From: Candidatus Aenigmatarchaeota archaeon
Lineage (GTDB): Archaea > Aenigmatarchaeota > Aenigmatarchaeia > CG10238-14
Length of the DNA stretch: 64,000 bases
NCBI GenBank assembly: GCA_017610225.1
Contig: JAFCCM010000002.1
Span: forward strand, 12,009 to 76,008
Direction: 5' to 3'
Shown here: positions 34,342-43,963 of the stretch, one piece after another
Layout: each line of letters begins with the position of its first letter
How positions within the stretch are numbered: the first letter of the stretch is position 1
Made by a program: the position numbers and the translations under genes
The notes under the pieces: model-generated
Database searches by the model: none
What the model saw: only the letters and a program-made list of their open reading frames with translations
Told to the model about the DNA's origin: nothing

Positions 34342-36293
34342 TATATCACCATCACTGAAACTATAGATGTTAATATCAAATAAAGCACAATAACAGTAAT
34401 TGAATATATCACAAAAGCTGTCATCAACGTTTTACCCAAATCATAATTTCTCTGTATTTTTTCTTCTCCATGTTCTATTTTACCCAAAAACATAGAAAGC
34501 ATTATCACAATTTCAATCATGTATATACCAACTATTATCTGAAAATAATGAACCGGAATAATTTGGTCGATTGCAATAATTGAATTGAATACCCCCCCAC
34601 CAACAGAACCTATTGGTCCATAACTTCCTAGTTGAGATTGAAAAGATTCTACCCACCCACTCAAACTAATCAACATATGCATCATCATAGCAGTCAAAGC
34701 CACAACAACTCCAGAAGTCAAAGGTGACAAAATTATAGATTGTATTCTCATTGTTGAAACAACATCAGTAAGCATCTCTTTCAAATATTCTTCAACGTTC
34801 TTCATGTTCTTCAGATAGTTGGAAATAGATATCATTGCATCTGATAAAAATTTTGACCCTGACTTGGAAATTTCATAAATGGCTTTGAAAATTGCTTTTA
34901 TAAGACGGGATGGATATTTGTATATTGCACCAGATTTTTCATCAAACAAAGCCTGCCAAAAATTCATACCAAGCATCTGGATGTTGTTAATAATAATACC
35001 AAAAAACTTGGAAATTTTCAATTCATTTATTTTAGTTCTCATCTTTGCTACATTACTTTCAATAGAAGCACCATTCCTTAACTGATAGCCTAATTGAAAG
35101 AGAACAAGATAAAGTTCATTTTCCATTGTAATTATTTCATCTTTTTGTCCAAGTTTAGGAATACTCGTTAAAAAAGAATAAGTGACTATACCACTGACAA
35201 TTCCAAAGAGAATCAATAAGGAATACAATATCAAAGCAAAACTAAAACTTTCCGTTGCTGTAGATATACCATAAAAACCAATCCCAGATAAGACAATAGT
35301 AATTAAAATTGAGATTAAAATTTTAGGATTTAATAATTTCAGTATTCCTTTCTTTTTGTTAATCGGAATTTCTGGTTGATGAAAAGTTGTAGGTCTTTTT
35401 CTAAGAGAAGACATCATTAGGAAAAATACTATTACCGGAAGGATTATATCATAACCTATTGCGATGAACAAAGGTTTCACAGTATCTGGCATAAAGATTG
35501 TTACCATTGGGAAAAATATCAAACCAATTATTGGAAGTAAAATTCCGAGTGCATTAATAATAGTTAATGAAGCTTTCAAATCTTGAGAATAATGTTTCAT
35601 TCTATTTTTAGTTCCTTCAAGAATTATCTTTACAGCTTCATTCAAAACATCTTCTCTTTCATTCATACTGCCATAAGAAGATGTTTTTATTAGATTAAGA
35701 GCCTGTGTAAACTCTTCATTTTCCATTCTCCATTTTTTAATAAAATCATCCAAAGCATGTTCTGCAGAATAATATCTTCCATTATAAATATCCCAAATCA
35801 ATTCTGTTAAATCTATTGATAATGAACCTCTAAGATTTGAGGCTGCAAAAATAATTGCACTTTCTAAGTTGCTTTTAACTTTCATAGAAATAGTCATGTA
35901 TAAAATTGCCAAAACCATTTCAGAACTTGCTTCAATTTTATATCTTCTTGCATATTGAAATGAGTAATTATAAAAATAATAACCGATACCAAAAGAACCA
36001 AAAACAAAAATAAGCGTTAAATGTATTGGAAAAAATCCAAGTACTCCAAATAAAACACTAAATAAAAAGAGAATTATTGTCAAAAAAATAGAAACAGTAA
36101 ACACAGATTTTGGAGTTACATTTAGATGAGAAAAATCTATTGCTCCCTGTAATTTTTCTTCAGTTTTTTTACCAACAGGGATTGACACTAGTTTTTCTGA
36201 TAAATTACATAATTTTTCATAAGAATTTAATTTTCTGGATTTCAATCCTATTTTAACCAATTCTTTTTCCTTTATTTCTGAAATACTAAACAC
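34341..36293 (-). CDS. Type IV pilus / Tad platform membrane protein (TadC/FlaJ-like)
   Basis: 650 residues with two type II secretion F-type modules. The first (about 130-270) contains EMVLAILYMTISMKVKSNLE; the second (about 395-560) contains ELYLVLFQLGYQLRNGASIE. Pairs of membrane helices follow each and the C-terminus is membrane-embedded (about 540-650). This is the inner-membrane assembly platform moved by the ATPase encoded just upstream, with which it overlaps by 8 bases. Confidence 0.88.
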   Translation of the reverse strand: MFSISEIKEKELVKIGLKSRKLNSYEKLCNLSEKLVSIPVGKKTEEKLQGAIDFSHLNVTPKSVFTVSIFLTIILFLFSVLFGVLGFFPIHLTLIFVFGSFGIGYYFYNYSFQYARRYKIEASSEMVLAILYMTISMKVKSNLESAIIFAASNLRGSLSIDLTELIWDIYNGRYYSAEHALDDFIKKWRMENEEFTQALNLIKTSSYGSMNEREDVLNEAVKIILEGTKNRMKHYSQDLKASLTIINALGILLPIIGLIFFPMVTIFMPDTVKPLFIAIGYDIILPVIVFFLMMSSLRKRPTTFHQPEIPINKKKGILKLLNPKILISILITIVLSGIGFYGISTATESFSFALILYSLLILFGIVSGIVTYSFLTSIPKLGQKDEIITMENELYLVLFQLGYQLRNGASIESNVAKMRTKINELKISKFFGIIINNIQMLGMNFWQALFDEKSGAIYKYPSRLIKAIFKAIYEISKSGSKFLSDAMISISNYLKNMKNVEEYLKEMLTDVVSTMRIQSIILSPLTSGVVVALTAMMMHMLISLSGWVESFQSQLGSYGPIGSVGGGVFNSIIAIDQIIPVHYFQIIVGIYMIEIVIMLSMFLGKIEHGEEKIQRNYDLGKTLMTAFVIYSITVIVLYLILTSIVSVMVI

Positions 36294-38523
36294 CTTTTAA
36301 TTCATTTTTAAACCAAGATTCCCACTTTCTAAGTATTTCTTTAGATTCTAACGAACCAACTTCTTTTCTAACATCATTTGAAATCATATGAAACATGTCA
36401 TTTGATTTAACAACCCATTCTGCCTCAAGTATATCTTTTCTTTTCAATTTACTCGCATAATCAACAATTTTCTGTTTAACATTTCCTCTTAACATAATAT
36501 TATCCCAAACTGCATCCCAATTACTATGCCATTCTTTGACACGTTTTGAAATTTCATTAATAATATATGATTCTCCGTTGATTAGAGTATCTGTTGGCTT
36601 CAACCTATCTTCTTTAGAAGAATATTCCATCAAATTAACAAATCCATTTTCTTCCATAGGATCATCTTTCCAGTGCTTTCTTATTTCCGTCACTTCAACT
36701 ACTCTTCTGTCTCTATGTAATCCATCAGATGACTTAATCATACCAGAAATTGTTATAATATCGGTCGCTTTAAAACTGGTTGTTGGTACTCCCAAATCAT
36801 TTACCACCCTATCAAACACACCATAAGCAGATTCACCATGAATTGTTCCAGCAACTACATTTGCTAAAGCACCGATACGCATAGCTTCCCATAAAGCCTG
36901 TGCTTCTTTACTTCTGACTTCACCTATTATTAAACAAGAATCACCGAGACGTAAAGCAGTTCTTAAAGCATCATCAGCAGGTAATTCTGATTCTACTCTT
37001 GTGATAACCGATCGAGATTTCATTCTTTCAATATTGTATCCAAGATTTCTTAATTGAACTATCGGGAGTTCGAGTGTGTCTTCAACTGTTACTATTCTAA
37101 ACTTTCTCATTATTTCAAGCATGGTCGCTCCCAATAGACTGGTTTTACCACTTGATCTTCCACCAGCAAATATTAATGATCTAGAACCCTGAACAAGAAA
37201 ACTCATTAAACCTGAGAATAAAGGGTCAAAAAATTTAACATCCAAGAACAAAGGATAAGTCCATGGTTTATCTCTATGCCTTCTCAAAGAATAACCAATC
37301 CCACCTGGACTAAGTGTTTTTGTAATAGCAGCAACTCTTGCCCTTCCACCTGGAACTAAAAGTTCTGTATCTAACACAGGATTAGCTTCATCTAATGGTC
37401 TTCCTGATAACATCCTGAAACGAGTGGCCCAACTTTCTGCATCTTCTTTAGTCGGAATTAAATTAGTCTCACATTCTTCGAAATCACTATGACCAACAAA
37501 AACAGGCATTAAACCAATTGGAGAATTTATATAAATATCCTGTAATTTAGGATCTGCTAACAAAACTTCAAGTATTCCAAAACCAGCAGTGTATCTTGCA
37601 AGTATATTTGCCATTTCCTTTAATTCTACAGAAGAAAGGGATACTCCCTTTTCATTCGCTATTTTCAAGATAGTGTCTTTTCCCATATTCATAAAAATTT
37701 CTCTTGCTTTTTCTGGTTGTATAAATTCTGTTTTAGCTGGTTTGTGTTCAGCAAGATATTTTCTCGCATTATCAAGAATTGAATATTTATTGTCAGGTAG
37801 TTTGAATTCAGGTGGAGTTATATGATAAAAAGGTCTTGCTTTACCAGGAACTTTGAAAATTTCAACAAGAATATTTCCTGGAAGTTTATATCTATCAATC
37901 ATCTTTGATTTTTTTGGTGGGATAGACACATATCTTGTCAACATAAAAATTGGCCTTATCAATGGTGTAAATATTTTCCTGTAAAGAGAACGATCACCCA
38001 ATCTATATCCATGAATTTTATCTTTAACAGATTTTATAATTTTTGTTGATTCAAGTTTGTTATTGATTCCAGTCAAAAGTCTAACATAGTCATTGTATGA
38101 TTTTTTCAAGTTTCCTTTACTTTTCTTTACATTTGTGTTATATTTTCTAATAAGTCTTTTAATCTGGATATATGCAGCAATAGGATCTCTTCTCAACATT
38201 TCTTTTAAAACAATTTCTAGTTCTTTCGATATACCAGGTATAAACTTACTAAGTTCTCTCACAAAAGAACTTTCTAAAATTCTATCCTCATTCAAAAGTT
38301 TATCATAAAGATTTGCTATTTCAATCAAAATTTTGGTTTGATCATAATTATATTCATATTCTCTTTTTTTTGTTAAAATAATTCTTTCAACTTTTTTAAC
38401 TTCTCTAATTTTATCAATAGTTTTAGCCATACAGACATCAAAATCTTCTATAGAAGAACCGAAAACACACCCTAAACAATTAACTTTTACTATTCCATCG
38501 ATATATTCATAGTCACAAACCAA
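36286..38523 (-). CDS. Type IV pilus / Tad secretion ATPase (TadA/FlaI/VirB11 family)
   Basis: 745 residues. Walker A GGRSSGKTS (454-462), Asp box EDTLELP and Walker B LIIGEVRS (531-538), with a His box-like VVAGTIHGESAYGV. The N-terminal about 290 residues form a long extension with NCLGCVFG and CMAK cysteines, larger than in usual VirB11-type ATPases. Hexameric cytoplasmic motor for pilin assembly. Head gene of the minus-strand operon; divergent from the plus-strand accessory operon starting at 38583. Confidence 0.9.
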   Translation of the reverse strand: MVCDYEYIDGIVKVNCLGCVFGSSIEDFDVCMAKTIDKIREVKKVERIILTKKREYEYNYDQTKILIEIANLYDKLLNEDRILESSFVRELSKFIPGISKELEIVLKEMLRRDPIAAYIQIKRLIRKYNTNVKKSKGNLKKSYNDYVRLLTGINNKLESTKIIKSVKDKIHGYRLGDRSLYRKIFTPLIRPIFMLTRYVSIPPKKSKMIDRYKLPGNILVEIFKVPGKARPFYHITPPEFKLPDNKYSILDNARKYLAEHKPAKTEFIQPEKAREIFMNMGKDTILKIANEKGVSLSSVELKEMANILARYTAGFGILEVLLADPKLQDIYINSPIGLMPVFVGHSDFEECETNLIPTKEDAESWATRFRMLSGRPLDEANPVLDTELLVPGGRARVAAITKTLSPGGIGYSLRRHRDKPWTYPLFLDVKFFDPLFSGLMSFLVQGSRSLIFAGGRSSGKTSLLGATMLEIMRKFRIVTVEDTLELPIVQLRNLGYNIERMKSRSVITRVESELPADDALRTALRLGDSCLIIGEVRSKEAQALWEAMRIGALANVVAGTIHGESAYGVFDRVVNDLGVPTTSFKATDIITISGMIKSSDGLHRDRRVVEVTEIRKHWKDDPMEENGFVNLMEYSSKEDRLKPTDTLINGESYIINEISKRVKEWHSNWDAVWDNIMLRGNVKQKIVDYASKLKRKDILEAEWVVKSNDMFHMISNDVRKEVGSLESKEILRKWESWFKNELKGV

Positions 38524-38582
38524 ATTCTCACCAATAACTAAATTATATTTGTAAGGTTACCCAATAATTATTATTGATATTT

Positions 38583-38981
38583 ATGGTATTTGAAAGAAAG
38601 CCACCTCAACAACAAATTGGAATTAGTACTGAAGTTTCAAGAATTACAAATGATAACACAAGAAGGATACGTATTTTGGAACAGAGTTTAGAATCAACAA
38701 GAACAAGAACAGGCTCACTTGAAGAAAGAATGATAGATGAAATGGGTGACATCAAAAAATGGATAGATCAGCTATCTTTAGACGTAAAGGAGATATCAAA
38801 AGATTTAAAAGAGATAAGAACAGAAATTTCTAGAGTAAATAAAGATTTAACAAAGACAGCCAGGAAAACAGAAATTAAAGAGTTAGAAAGTTTATTAGAT
38901 TTATATAGTCCAATAAAATCACATTTTGTTACAAAGGATGAAGTTATGAGATTAATGGAGAGGGAATTAGATAAAGTTTAA
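38583..38981 (+). CDS. Cytoplasmic coiled-coil protein of pilus locus (132 aa)
   Basis: From ATG 38583 (MVFERKPPQQQIGISTEVSR). Continuous helix with heptads: IRILEQSLESTRTRTGSLEE and ISKDLKEIRTEISRVNKDL. No membrane segment. Starts about 60 bp from the divergent ATPase gene. Possibly comparable in role to FlaC/D/E-type cytoplasmic accessory proteins of archaella; inferred from position only. Confidence 0.65.
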   Translation: MVFERKPPQQQIGISTEVSRITNDNTRRIRILEQSLESTRTRTGSLEERMIDEMGDIKKWIDQLSLDVKEISKDLKEIRTEISRVNKDLTKTARKTEIKELESLLDLYSPIKSHFVTKDEVMRLMERELDKV

Positions 38982-39037
38982 TAAACAGAAGAATTTAAAT
39001 TTAAATTAGAAAAAGAATTAATATTAAGGTGTAAAAT

Positions 39038-39751
39038 TTGATAAAATTTCTCGGAGCAAATAAAAAAAAGGAACCTGAAAAAACACCAAGAATAGGAAAA
39101 GGTATGGTTCCAATAGAAAAAGTAAAATCTCTTAGTAATAAAGGTTTTTCAGAACCAGAAATGATTGACGTCCTAAGAAAAGAAGGTTATAGTTCTGAAG
39201 AAATAGACTCTGCATTAACTCAAGCATTGAAAATTGGTGTAACAGGTGAATCAGGAGACTCTATGACAAAACCACCGACACTTCAAGAATTACAAACCCA
39301 ACAAATACAAACTCCTTTACAACCTCCAATTCAACCTCAAATGCCTGCTATTCCACAAAATGCTCAAATACCACAAGTACCAGAACCTTCCATGCAATTT
39401 CAACAAACATATTATCCTGAAGGAGATTATAACACAGAAGAATTGGTTGAATCAATAGTACAAGAGAGGATGGGTGAATTGAATAGTAAATTAACAGAAT
39501 TTCGGTCTAAATATAGTAATCTAGAAAGAAAAATGGCAGATCTTCATAACCAATTATCAGTTGTTTCTAAAAGTAAGAGTGAATCTGAACATGTAATTGT
39601 GAGTAAATTAGATTCTTACGGTGATACTCTAGCAGATATGAATGCACGACTTTCCAGTCTTGAAAAAGCTTTTAAGGAAGCATTACCGGCATTAATAGAA
39701 AGTGTCAGAGCATTAACTGATCTTGTTGGAAGATTTAAGAGGGAAGCTTAA
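39038..39751 (+). CDS. Accessory protein: UBA-like helix bundle, Pro/Gln linker and coiled coil
   Basis: 237 residues, TTG start with AGGTG about 10 bases upstream. N-terminal VEKVKSL-type segment SNKGFSEPEMIDVLRKEGYS SEEIDSAL resembles a UBA-like three-helix unit. A Pro/Gln-rich linker follows (about 85-135), then coiled coil (about 145-237; KLTEFRSKYSNLERKMADLH). Cytoplasmic; probably an adaptor for the pilus motor. Confidence 0.65.
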   Translation: MIKFLGANKKKEPEKTPRIGKGMVPIEKVKSLSNKGFSEPEMIDVLRKEGYSSEEIDSALTQALKIGVTGESGDSMTKPPTLQELQTQQIQTPLQPPIQPQMPAIPQNAQIPQVPEPSMQFQQTYYPEGDYNTEELVESIVQERMGELNSKLTEFRSKYSNLERKMADLHNQLSVVSKSKSESEHVIVSKLDSYGDTLADMNARLSSLEKAFKEALPALIESVRALTDLVGRFKREA

Positions 39752-39787
39752 TCAAGATATTTATTATCACTTTCTCAATTATTTCTT

Positions 39788-40324
39788 ATGACTAACCCTT
39801 TTCAGATAATTGCAGAAAAACTCGGAGAACTTGGGGTATATGACTTTCTTCTACCTTGGTTAATAACTTCTGCCATCATCTGGGCATTATTGAAGAAATC
39901 AAATCTTTTCGGGGAAAATGCTATAGTAATCAATTCTGTATTATCTATATCAATTTCATTCTTCGTCTGGGGATTTATAATATTTACGGGAGATGCTAGT
40001 GTTGGAGCATCTTTATCTAAATTTTTTACACAAATGGTCTTTGTTGCTATAGGTTTTGTAGTAATACTTGTTATCGGAAGTATGTTTTTCCCAGATTTCA
40101 CTGAGGCATTAAAAGACAAAATTCCACCAACAATGTTTTGGATAGTAATGGTAATAGGTATTATATTGCTCATTAGCACTGGTCTTTTCAAGTTAGGGGA
40201 TATATTTTATAATCTTATACACTCTTTTTCAAAAGTTCCTGGTGGAGATGTTGGTCTATTAATTATAGCTATTATTTTTTTGGTGTTATTGTTGCTGATA
40301 ATAAGTGCAGTGGGGGGAGGTTAA
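39788..40324 (+). CDS. Membrane protein, first of three tandem paralogues
   Basis: 178 residues, about five hydrophobic segments. N-terminal signature GELGVYDFLLPWLITSAIIW and LLKKSNLFGENAIVINSVLS is repeated in the next two proteins. No cysteine or catalytic motif. Its stop directly abuts the GTG of the next gene, so the three are one translation unit. Probably forms a membrane complex with the other two in the pilus locus. Confidence 0.75.
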   Translation: MTNPFQIIAEKLGELGVYDFLLPWLITSAIIWALLKKSNLFGENAIVINSVLSISISFFVWGFIIFTGDASVGASLSKFFTQMVFVAIGFVVILVIGSMFFPDFTEALKDKIPPTMFWIVMVIGIILLISTGLFKLGDIFYNLIHSFSKVPGGDVGLLIIAIIFLVLLLLIISAVGGG

Positions 40325-40960
40325 GTGGTAGACGTATTTACAATAGTAATAAAGAAACTTCAAGAAATGGGGGCATTCAATTTCTTATTTCCATTCATGT
40401 TAACAACTGCTATATTTTACGGCCTCCTCAGGAAATCAAAATTATTTAGTGTGACAAAAAAAGAGTATAGAAGAGATAAAGGCGGGAAGCAAATGACAGA
40501 AGAAGTCGAAGTTGGAAGTTCTGTCAATGCTATTATTGCTTTAGTTGCTGGGTTTATGGTATGGGCTTATCCTATTCTTGCTGGAATTAACATAGAACAA
40601 CAGTTGTCAATGTTCTTCATGCAAGGAACTATTGTTACTTTAGTTCTTATTGTAGTATTAATGTTTACAAGTATGTTTCTTCCATCAAATTTACCTAAAC
40701 AATTACAAGAACAATTTTTAAAAGGAAATAAAGTAGGTATAATCCTAATTGGATCTGTTATAGTAGGAGTTATAATACTTGTCACAAGTGGATTGATGAA
40801 CCTGATAGTAGGACCTATATTCACGAAAATAGATTTAGGAAACGACACTGTATTGACAGTTGTAGTGTTAGGTTTATTAATTCTTCCGCTAATATTTATA
40901 TTTAGGGAAGGTAAAGGAGATGATGGTAGGGATGATGAAGGCAACAATGGAGGGGAATAA
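40325..40960 (+). CDS. Membrane protein, second of three tandem paralogues
   Basis: 211 residues, GTG start immediately after the previous stop. Same signature: QEMGAFNFLFPFMLTTAIFY and LLRKSKLFSVTKKEY, with a charged insertion (RRDKGGKQMTEEVEVG) after it. Polar Asp/Gly-rich C-terminus (GKGDDGRDDEGNNGGE). The tail overlaps the ribosome-binding region of the third gene. Confidence 0.75.
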   Translation: MVDVFTIVIKKLQEMGAFNFLFPFMLTTAIFYGLLRKSKLFSVTKKEYRRDKGGKQMTEEVEVGSSVNAIIALVAGFMVWAYPILAGINIEQQLSMFFMQGTIVTLVLIVVLMFTSMFLPSNLPKQLQEQFLKGNKVGIILIGSVIVGVIILVTSGLMNLIVGPIFTKIDLGNDTVLTVVVLGLLILPLIFIFREGKGDDGRDDEGNNGGE

Positions 40961-41569
40961 ATGAGTTTACTTTCAAATTTAATAAATATTTTACAAAGTC
41001 AAGATATTTTTCAATATTATTTACCATTTCTACTGACCTTCTCAATATTCTATGCTTTGTTGATTAAGTCTAAAATTTTCGGGGATGGTGTTGGGAAAAA
41101 AATAAGTTTAATTGTAGCTTTAATTGCTGGACTTTATGTTACTATAGCTACACCTATTGGTATCGGTTTAACTCAATTTTTTGCAATATTTTTTGCACAA
41201 TCTACTGTATTTTTAACATTAATAATCGTTATAGCCATAACCACAGCAGCTTTAGCAACACCAATGTTTTTAGGTGAGAATACAAATCTTCTTGGAGGTA
41301 AAAGTAAATTTATTGCTATTGGAATTATTGTTCTAGTTAGTCTAGCTATGTTTGCAAGTAGTATGAAAAAAATGCCTGGTTTTCCAGGAATTTCTTTACC
41401 AGGTGTCTCATCAGATGATCTCGCTTTGGGACTTTTACTTGTAGCAACTGGACTTATGGTTTGGTGGGCACAAAGAGGGGAAGATCCAGAAACAATAGAA
41501 GCTAAAAAGATGATAAAAAGGGCTAAAGAGGAGGCGCGAAAAAAGCAATTACAAAAACCAGATGGATGA
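40961..41569 (+). CDS. Membrane protein, third of three tandem paralogues
   Basis: 202 residues, ATG directly after the preceding stop, with GGAGGGG just upstream. Signature SQDIFQYYLPFLLTFSIFYA and LLIKSKIFGDGVGKKISLIV. C-terminus is a charged cytoplasmic helix (EAKKMIKRAKEEARKKQL). Function unknown; heteromeric complex with its two neighbours is likely. Confidence 0.75.
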   Translation: MSLLSNLINILQSQDIFQYYLPFLLTFSIFYALLIKSKIFGDGVGKKISLIVALIAGLYVTIATPIGIGLTQFFAIFFAQSTVFLTLIIVIAITTAALATPMFLGENTNLLGGKSKFIAIGIIVLVSLAMFASSMKKMPGFPGISLPGVSSDDLALGLLLVATGLMVWWAQRGEDPETIEAKKMIKRAKEEARKKQLQKPDG

Positions 41570-41586
41570 AGTTACTGATAAATGTC

Positions 41587-41823
41587 TTAAAGTATTTCCA
41601 ATCTTTCTCCAGCTTCAAACAAACCCCAAGTAAAAGAAACTAATTCCCATGCCTTGACATAATCTTCTTTTTCAAGAAAATGTTCTGTATCGATAATATA
41701 GGCATTGATATTTTTCAATAATTCTTTCCCCTTTTCATCTACAGATTTAACTTTTTCTACTTTTTTCTTAAGTTTAGTTAACCACTCTTCAATCAGTTCT
41801 TTTGATATTTTATCTTTAATCAT
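41587..41823 (-). CDS. DUF357 family protein
   Basis: 78 residues, a helical hairpin: ELIEEWLTKLKKKVEKVKSV and YIIDTEHFLEKEDYVKAWEL, ending FTWGLFEAGERLEIL. This matches archaeal DUF357. Its ATG follows the Dph5 stop with no gap (TGAATG), so it is coupled to the diphthamide gene. Function unknown. Confidence 0.85.
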   Translation of the reverse strand: MIKDKISKELIEEWLTKLKKKVEKVKSVDEKGKELLKNINAYIIDTEHFLEKEDYVKAWELVSFTWGLFEAGERLEIL

Positions 41824-42579
41824 TCAATCAACTCGGTGATAATCTAGATATTCTTTTTCTGTAAAGTGTAACTTTCCTGGAATTATTAAAATGAAAGGAA
41901 GTTTTCCGAAATCTTTTTCAAGTAAATCTTTTATTTTCCCGTAGGTTATTAAAGGATTTTCACTCCCTGCCCTGCCAAACACAACTACTTCATCTCCTTC
42001 TGAGATATCGTTCGATTCTAATAGAATTTCCATTCCTTCATTAGGAGTCATATATTTTTCTTTTTCAGAAATTAAATCAAGAAGACATAACGTGTGTAAT
42101 TCTTGTTGTCGATTATCTTGAATTGTTTGAAAAACACTTTCTGGTAGTTGATTGTTTGTTTTTTTTGGAAAGGGCAATGTCACAGTCGCACCGAATTTGT
42201 ACAAATGCAACCCTGTCTCACCTACTGATGAGTAGATTGAAGCATTGTGAATGACTCGTGTTTTTATCCCATTTCTCTTGGCTTCGAGAAGTAATGTTAT
42301 ATGTGTTGTTGCAACTAATGGATCTCCTAAAATTAAAATAGATATTTGTTGAGTTTTTGATTCTTCTAGGATTTTTTGTGAATTTTCTTCGAGATCTGAT
42401 CTTTTAAGTTGAATTATCTTTTTACCAATCATTTTTTCTAGATTTTGGATGTTTCCATACCATTTAGATGTATAAGTCTCTAGGTAGATTTTATCAGATT
42501 TTTTACAGGTCTTGAGTCCTTCTAAAGTTAAACATTTCTCGTCCCAAAGTCCAATACCTACTAAATTTAACATCTTCAT
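41824..42579 (-). CDS. dph5: Diphthine synthase (Dph5/DphB)
   Basis: About 251 residues. LNLVGIGLWDEKCLTLEGL and KIYLETYTSKW at the N-terminus, LILGDPLVATTHITLLLEA (SAM-site GDPLxATTH), IYSSVGETGLHLYKFGATV and PNEGMEILLES are hallmarks. It methylates the EF2 histidine intermediate in diphthamide synthesis. Dph2, which acts earlier, is at 58359-59246. Several starts are possible (ATG 42579 or 42573). Confidence 0.93.
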   Translation of the reverse strand: MKMLNLVGIGLWDEKCLTLEGLKTCKKSDKIYLETYTSKWYGNIQNLEKMIGKKIIQLKRSDLEENSQKILEESKTQQISILILGDPLVATTHITLLLEAKRNGIKTRVIHNASIYSSVGETGLHLYKFGATVTLPFPKKTNNQLPESVFQTIQDNRQQELHTLCLLDLISEKEKYMTPNEGMEILLESNDISEGDEVVVFGRAGSENPLITYGKIKDLLEKDFGKLPFILIIPGKLHFTEKEYLDYHRVD

Positions 42580-42637
42580 CAAAAAATAATTTATTTAAAC
42601 ATTTAATAATGTTAGTATTGAATTAATTGTGATAATA

Positions 42638-43462
42638 ATGAAACTTTCTAGTTACGACATCCTCGGCTCAAAAGAAAAATCAGTAGCAATAATAGAAGAA
42701 ACTGATAATCCAAAAGAAATATCTAAAGATATAATGAAAGAACATAAAAATGTTAAATCAGTCCTTATGAAACTTTCAGAAAGAAAAGGGACAGAGAGAA
42801 AAAGAGACTTCAAATTTATTCTAGGCGATAAAAACACAGAAGTTATTCACAAAGAAAATTATTGCCGACTAAAATTAGATCCACAAAAAGTCTATTTCTC
42901 AGGAAGAGAAGGAACAGAAAGATTAAGAATAGCAGAACTAATCAAACCAAAAGAATCTGTTCTTGTTATGTTTGCAGGTATAGGACCATTCTCAATTTTA
43001 GTAGCAAAAAAACAACCTGCAGTCGACAAAATACCATCTATCGAAATCAACCCTGATGCTGTAGAATATATGAAAGAGAATATTCGACTAAACAAAGTTC
43101 AAGACAAAGTAATCCCAATCCTAGGAGATGTTAGAAAAAAATCTCAGGAATGGTTTGGTAAATGTGATAGAGTAGTAATGCCTTTACCTCATGACGCTAG
43201 AAAATATTTAGAATTAGCTTACAAATGTCTTAAACCAGAAGTAGGAGTAATTCATCTTTACATCATAGAATCAGAAAATGAAGTTGAAAAAAATGTTGAA
43301 AAATTAATGAAAAATTTTCAAGAAAAAATAAAATCAAAAATCAATTATAAGATAAAAAAAGTTCTCTCATACTCACCAAGAACTTACAAATATTGTGTGG
43401 ACATTCAAATCAATGAAGGTAAATTAAATTCAACTAAATTCAAAACCCAAGTAACAGAATAA
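42638..43462 (+). CDS. trm5: tRNA (guanine37-N1)-methyltransferase Trm5-like
   Basis: About 274 residues. DILGSKEKSVAIIEE, YCRLKLDPQKVYFSGREGTE, ESVLVMFAGIGPFSILVAKK (SAM motif I), SIEINPDAVEYMKENIRLNK and RVVMPLPHDARKYLELA fit Trm5. It makes m1G37, the substrate for Taw1 at the left edge. Start at GTG 42629 is an alternative. The tail overlaps the convergent VTT-domain gene by 58 bp. Confidence 0.88.
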   Translation: MKLSSYDILGSKEKSVAIIEETDNPKEISKDIMKEHKNVKSVLMKLSERKGTERKRDFKFILGDKNTEVIHKENYCRLKLDPQKVYFSGREGTERLRIAELIKPKESVLVMFAGIGPFSILVAKKQPAVDKIPSIEINPDAVEYMKENIRLNKVQDKVIPILGDVRKKSQEWFGKCDRVVMPLPHDARKYLELAYKCLKPEVGVIHLYIIESENEVEKNVEKLMKNFQEKIKSKINYKIKKVLSYSPRTYKYCVDIQINEGKLNSTKFKTQVTE

Positions 43463-43932
43463 TATCCAGCATAAGCAAGTATTAAGTTATAAATAATTTT
43501 TGAACAAAATGTGGCAATTAGAAATTTCTTCAAATCATAACGTATCATCCCACAAAAAACAGAAATCAAACCGTCTGGAAGGGGTGTTAAATTAACTATA
43601 ACTATCCACCAAAAACCTTTATACTTATGAAATTTATCTTTTGTTTTTTCAAGTTGTTTACTATATTTTTTTTCTGCAATGTCCTTAAATCCACGACCAA
43701 AAACATATACAAAGATTGCCCCAACACTTCCCCCTAAACCAGAAACAATCGCAACTAAAAATGGATTGAGAATTCCACCAAAAGTAAAAACAAAGAATAA
43801 TGTTGGTAAAGGAAAGAGTGAAAGAGTCATCGTTTCTAGAAAATTAATAATAAACAATCCCGAATAACCCCACCTGTAAAGAAATTCATAACTCCTTGTT
43901 AAGAGAATTGTTAAAAATCCTGTTAAAGACAT
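43405..43932 (-). CDS. VTT/SNARE-associated (DedA-like) membrane protein
   Basis: 175 residues with FLETMTLSLFPLPTLFFVFT and GGILNPFLVAIVSGLGGSVG followed by VYVFGRGF, the core of VTT (DedA/TMEM41) proteins, and PLPDGLISVFCGMIRYDLKK later. These proteins are linked to lipid scrambling or transport. The last 19 codons overlap trm5 on the opposite strand, an unusually long convergent overlap. Confidence 0.8.
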   Translation of the reverse strand: MSLTGFLTILLTRSYEFLYRWGYSGLFIINFLETMTLSLFPLPTLFFVFTFGGILNPFLVAIVSGLGGSVGAIFVYVFGRGFKDIAEKKYSKQLEKTKDKFHKYKGFWWIVIVNLTPLPDGLISVFCGMIRYDLKKFLIATFCSKIIYNLILAYAGYYSVTWVLNLVEFNLPSLI

Positions 43933-43963
43933 ATTATCTAGATAGATTTAGTCAAACCAATAC

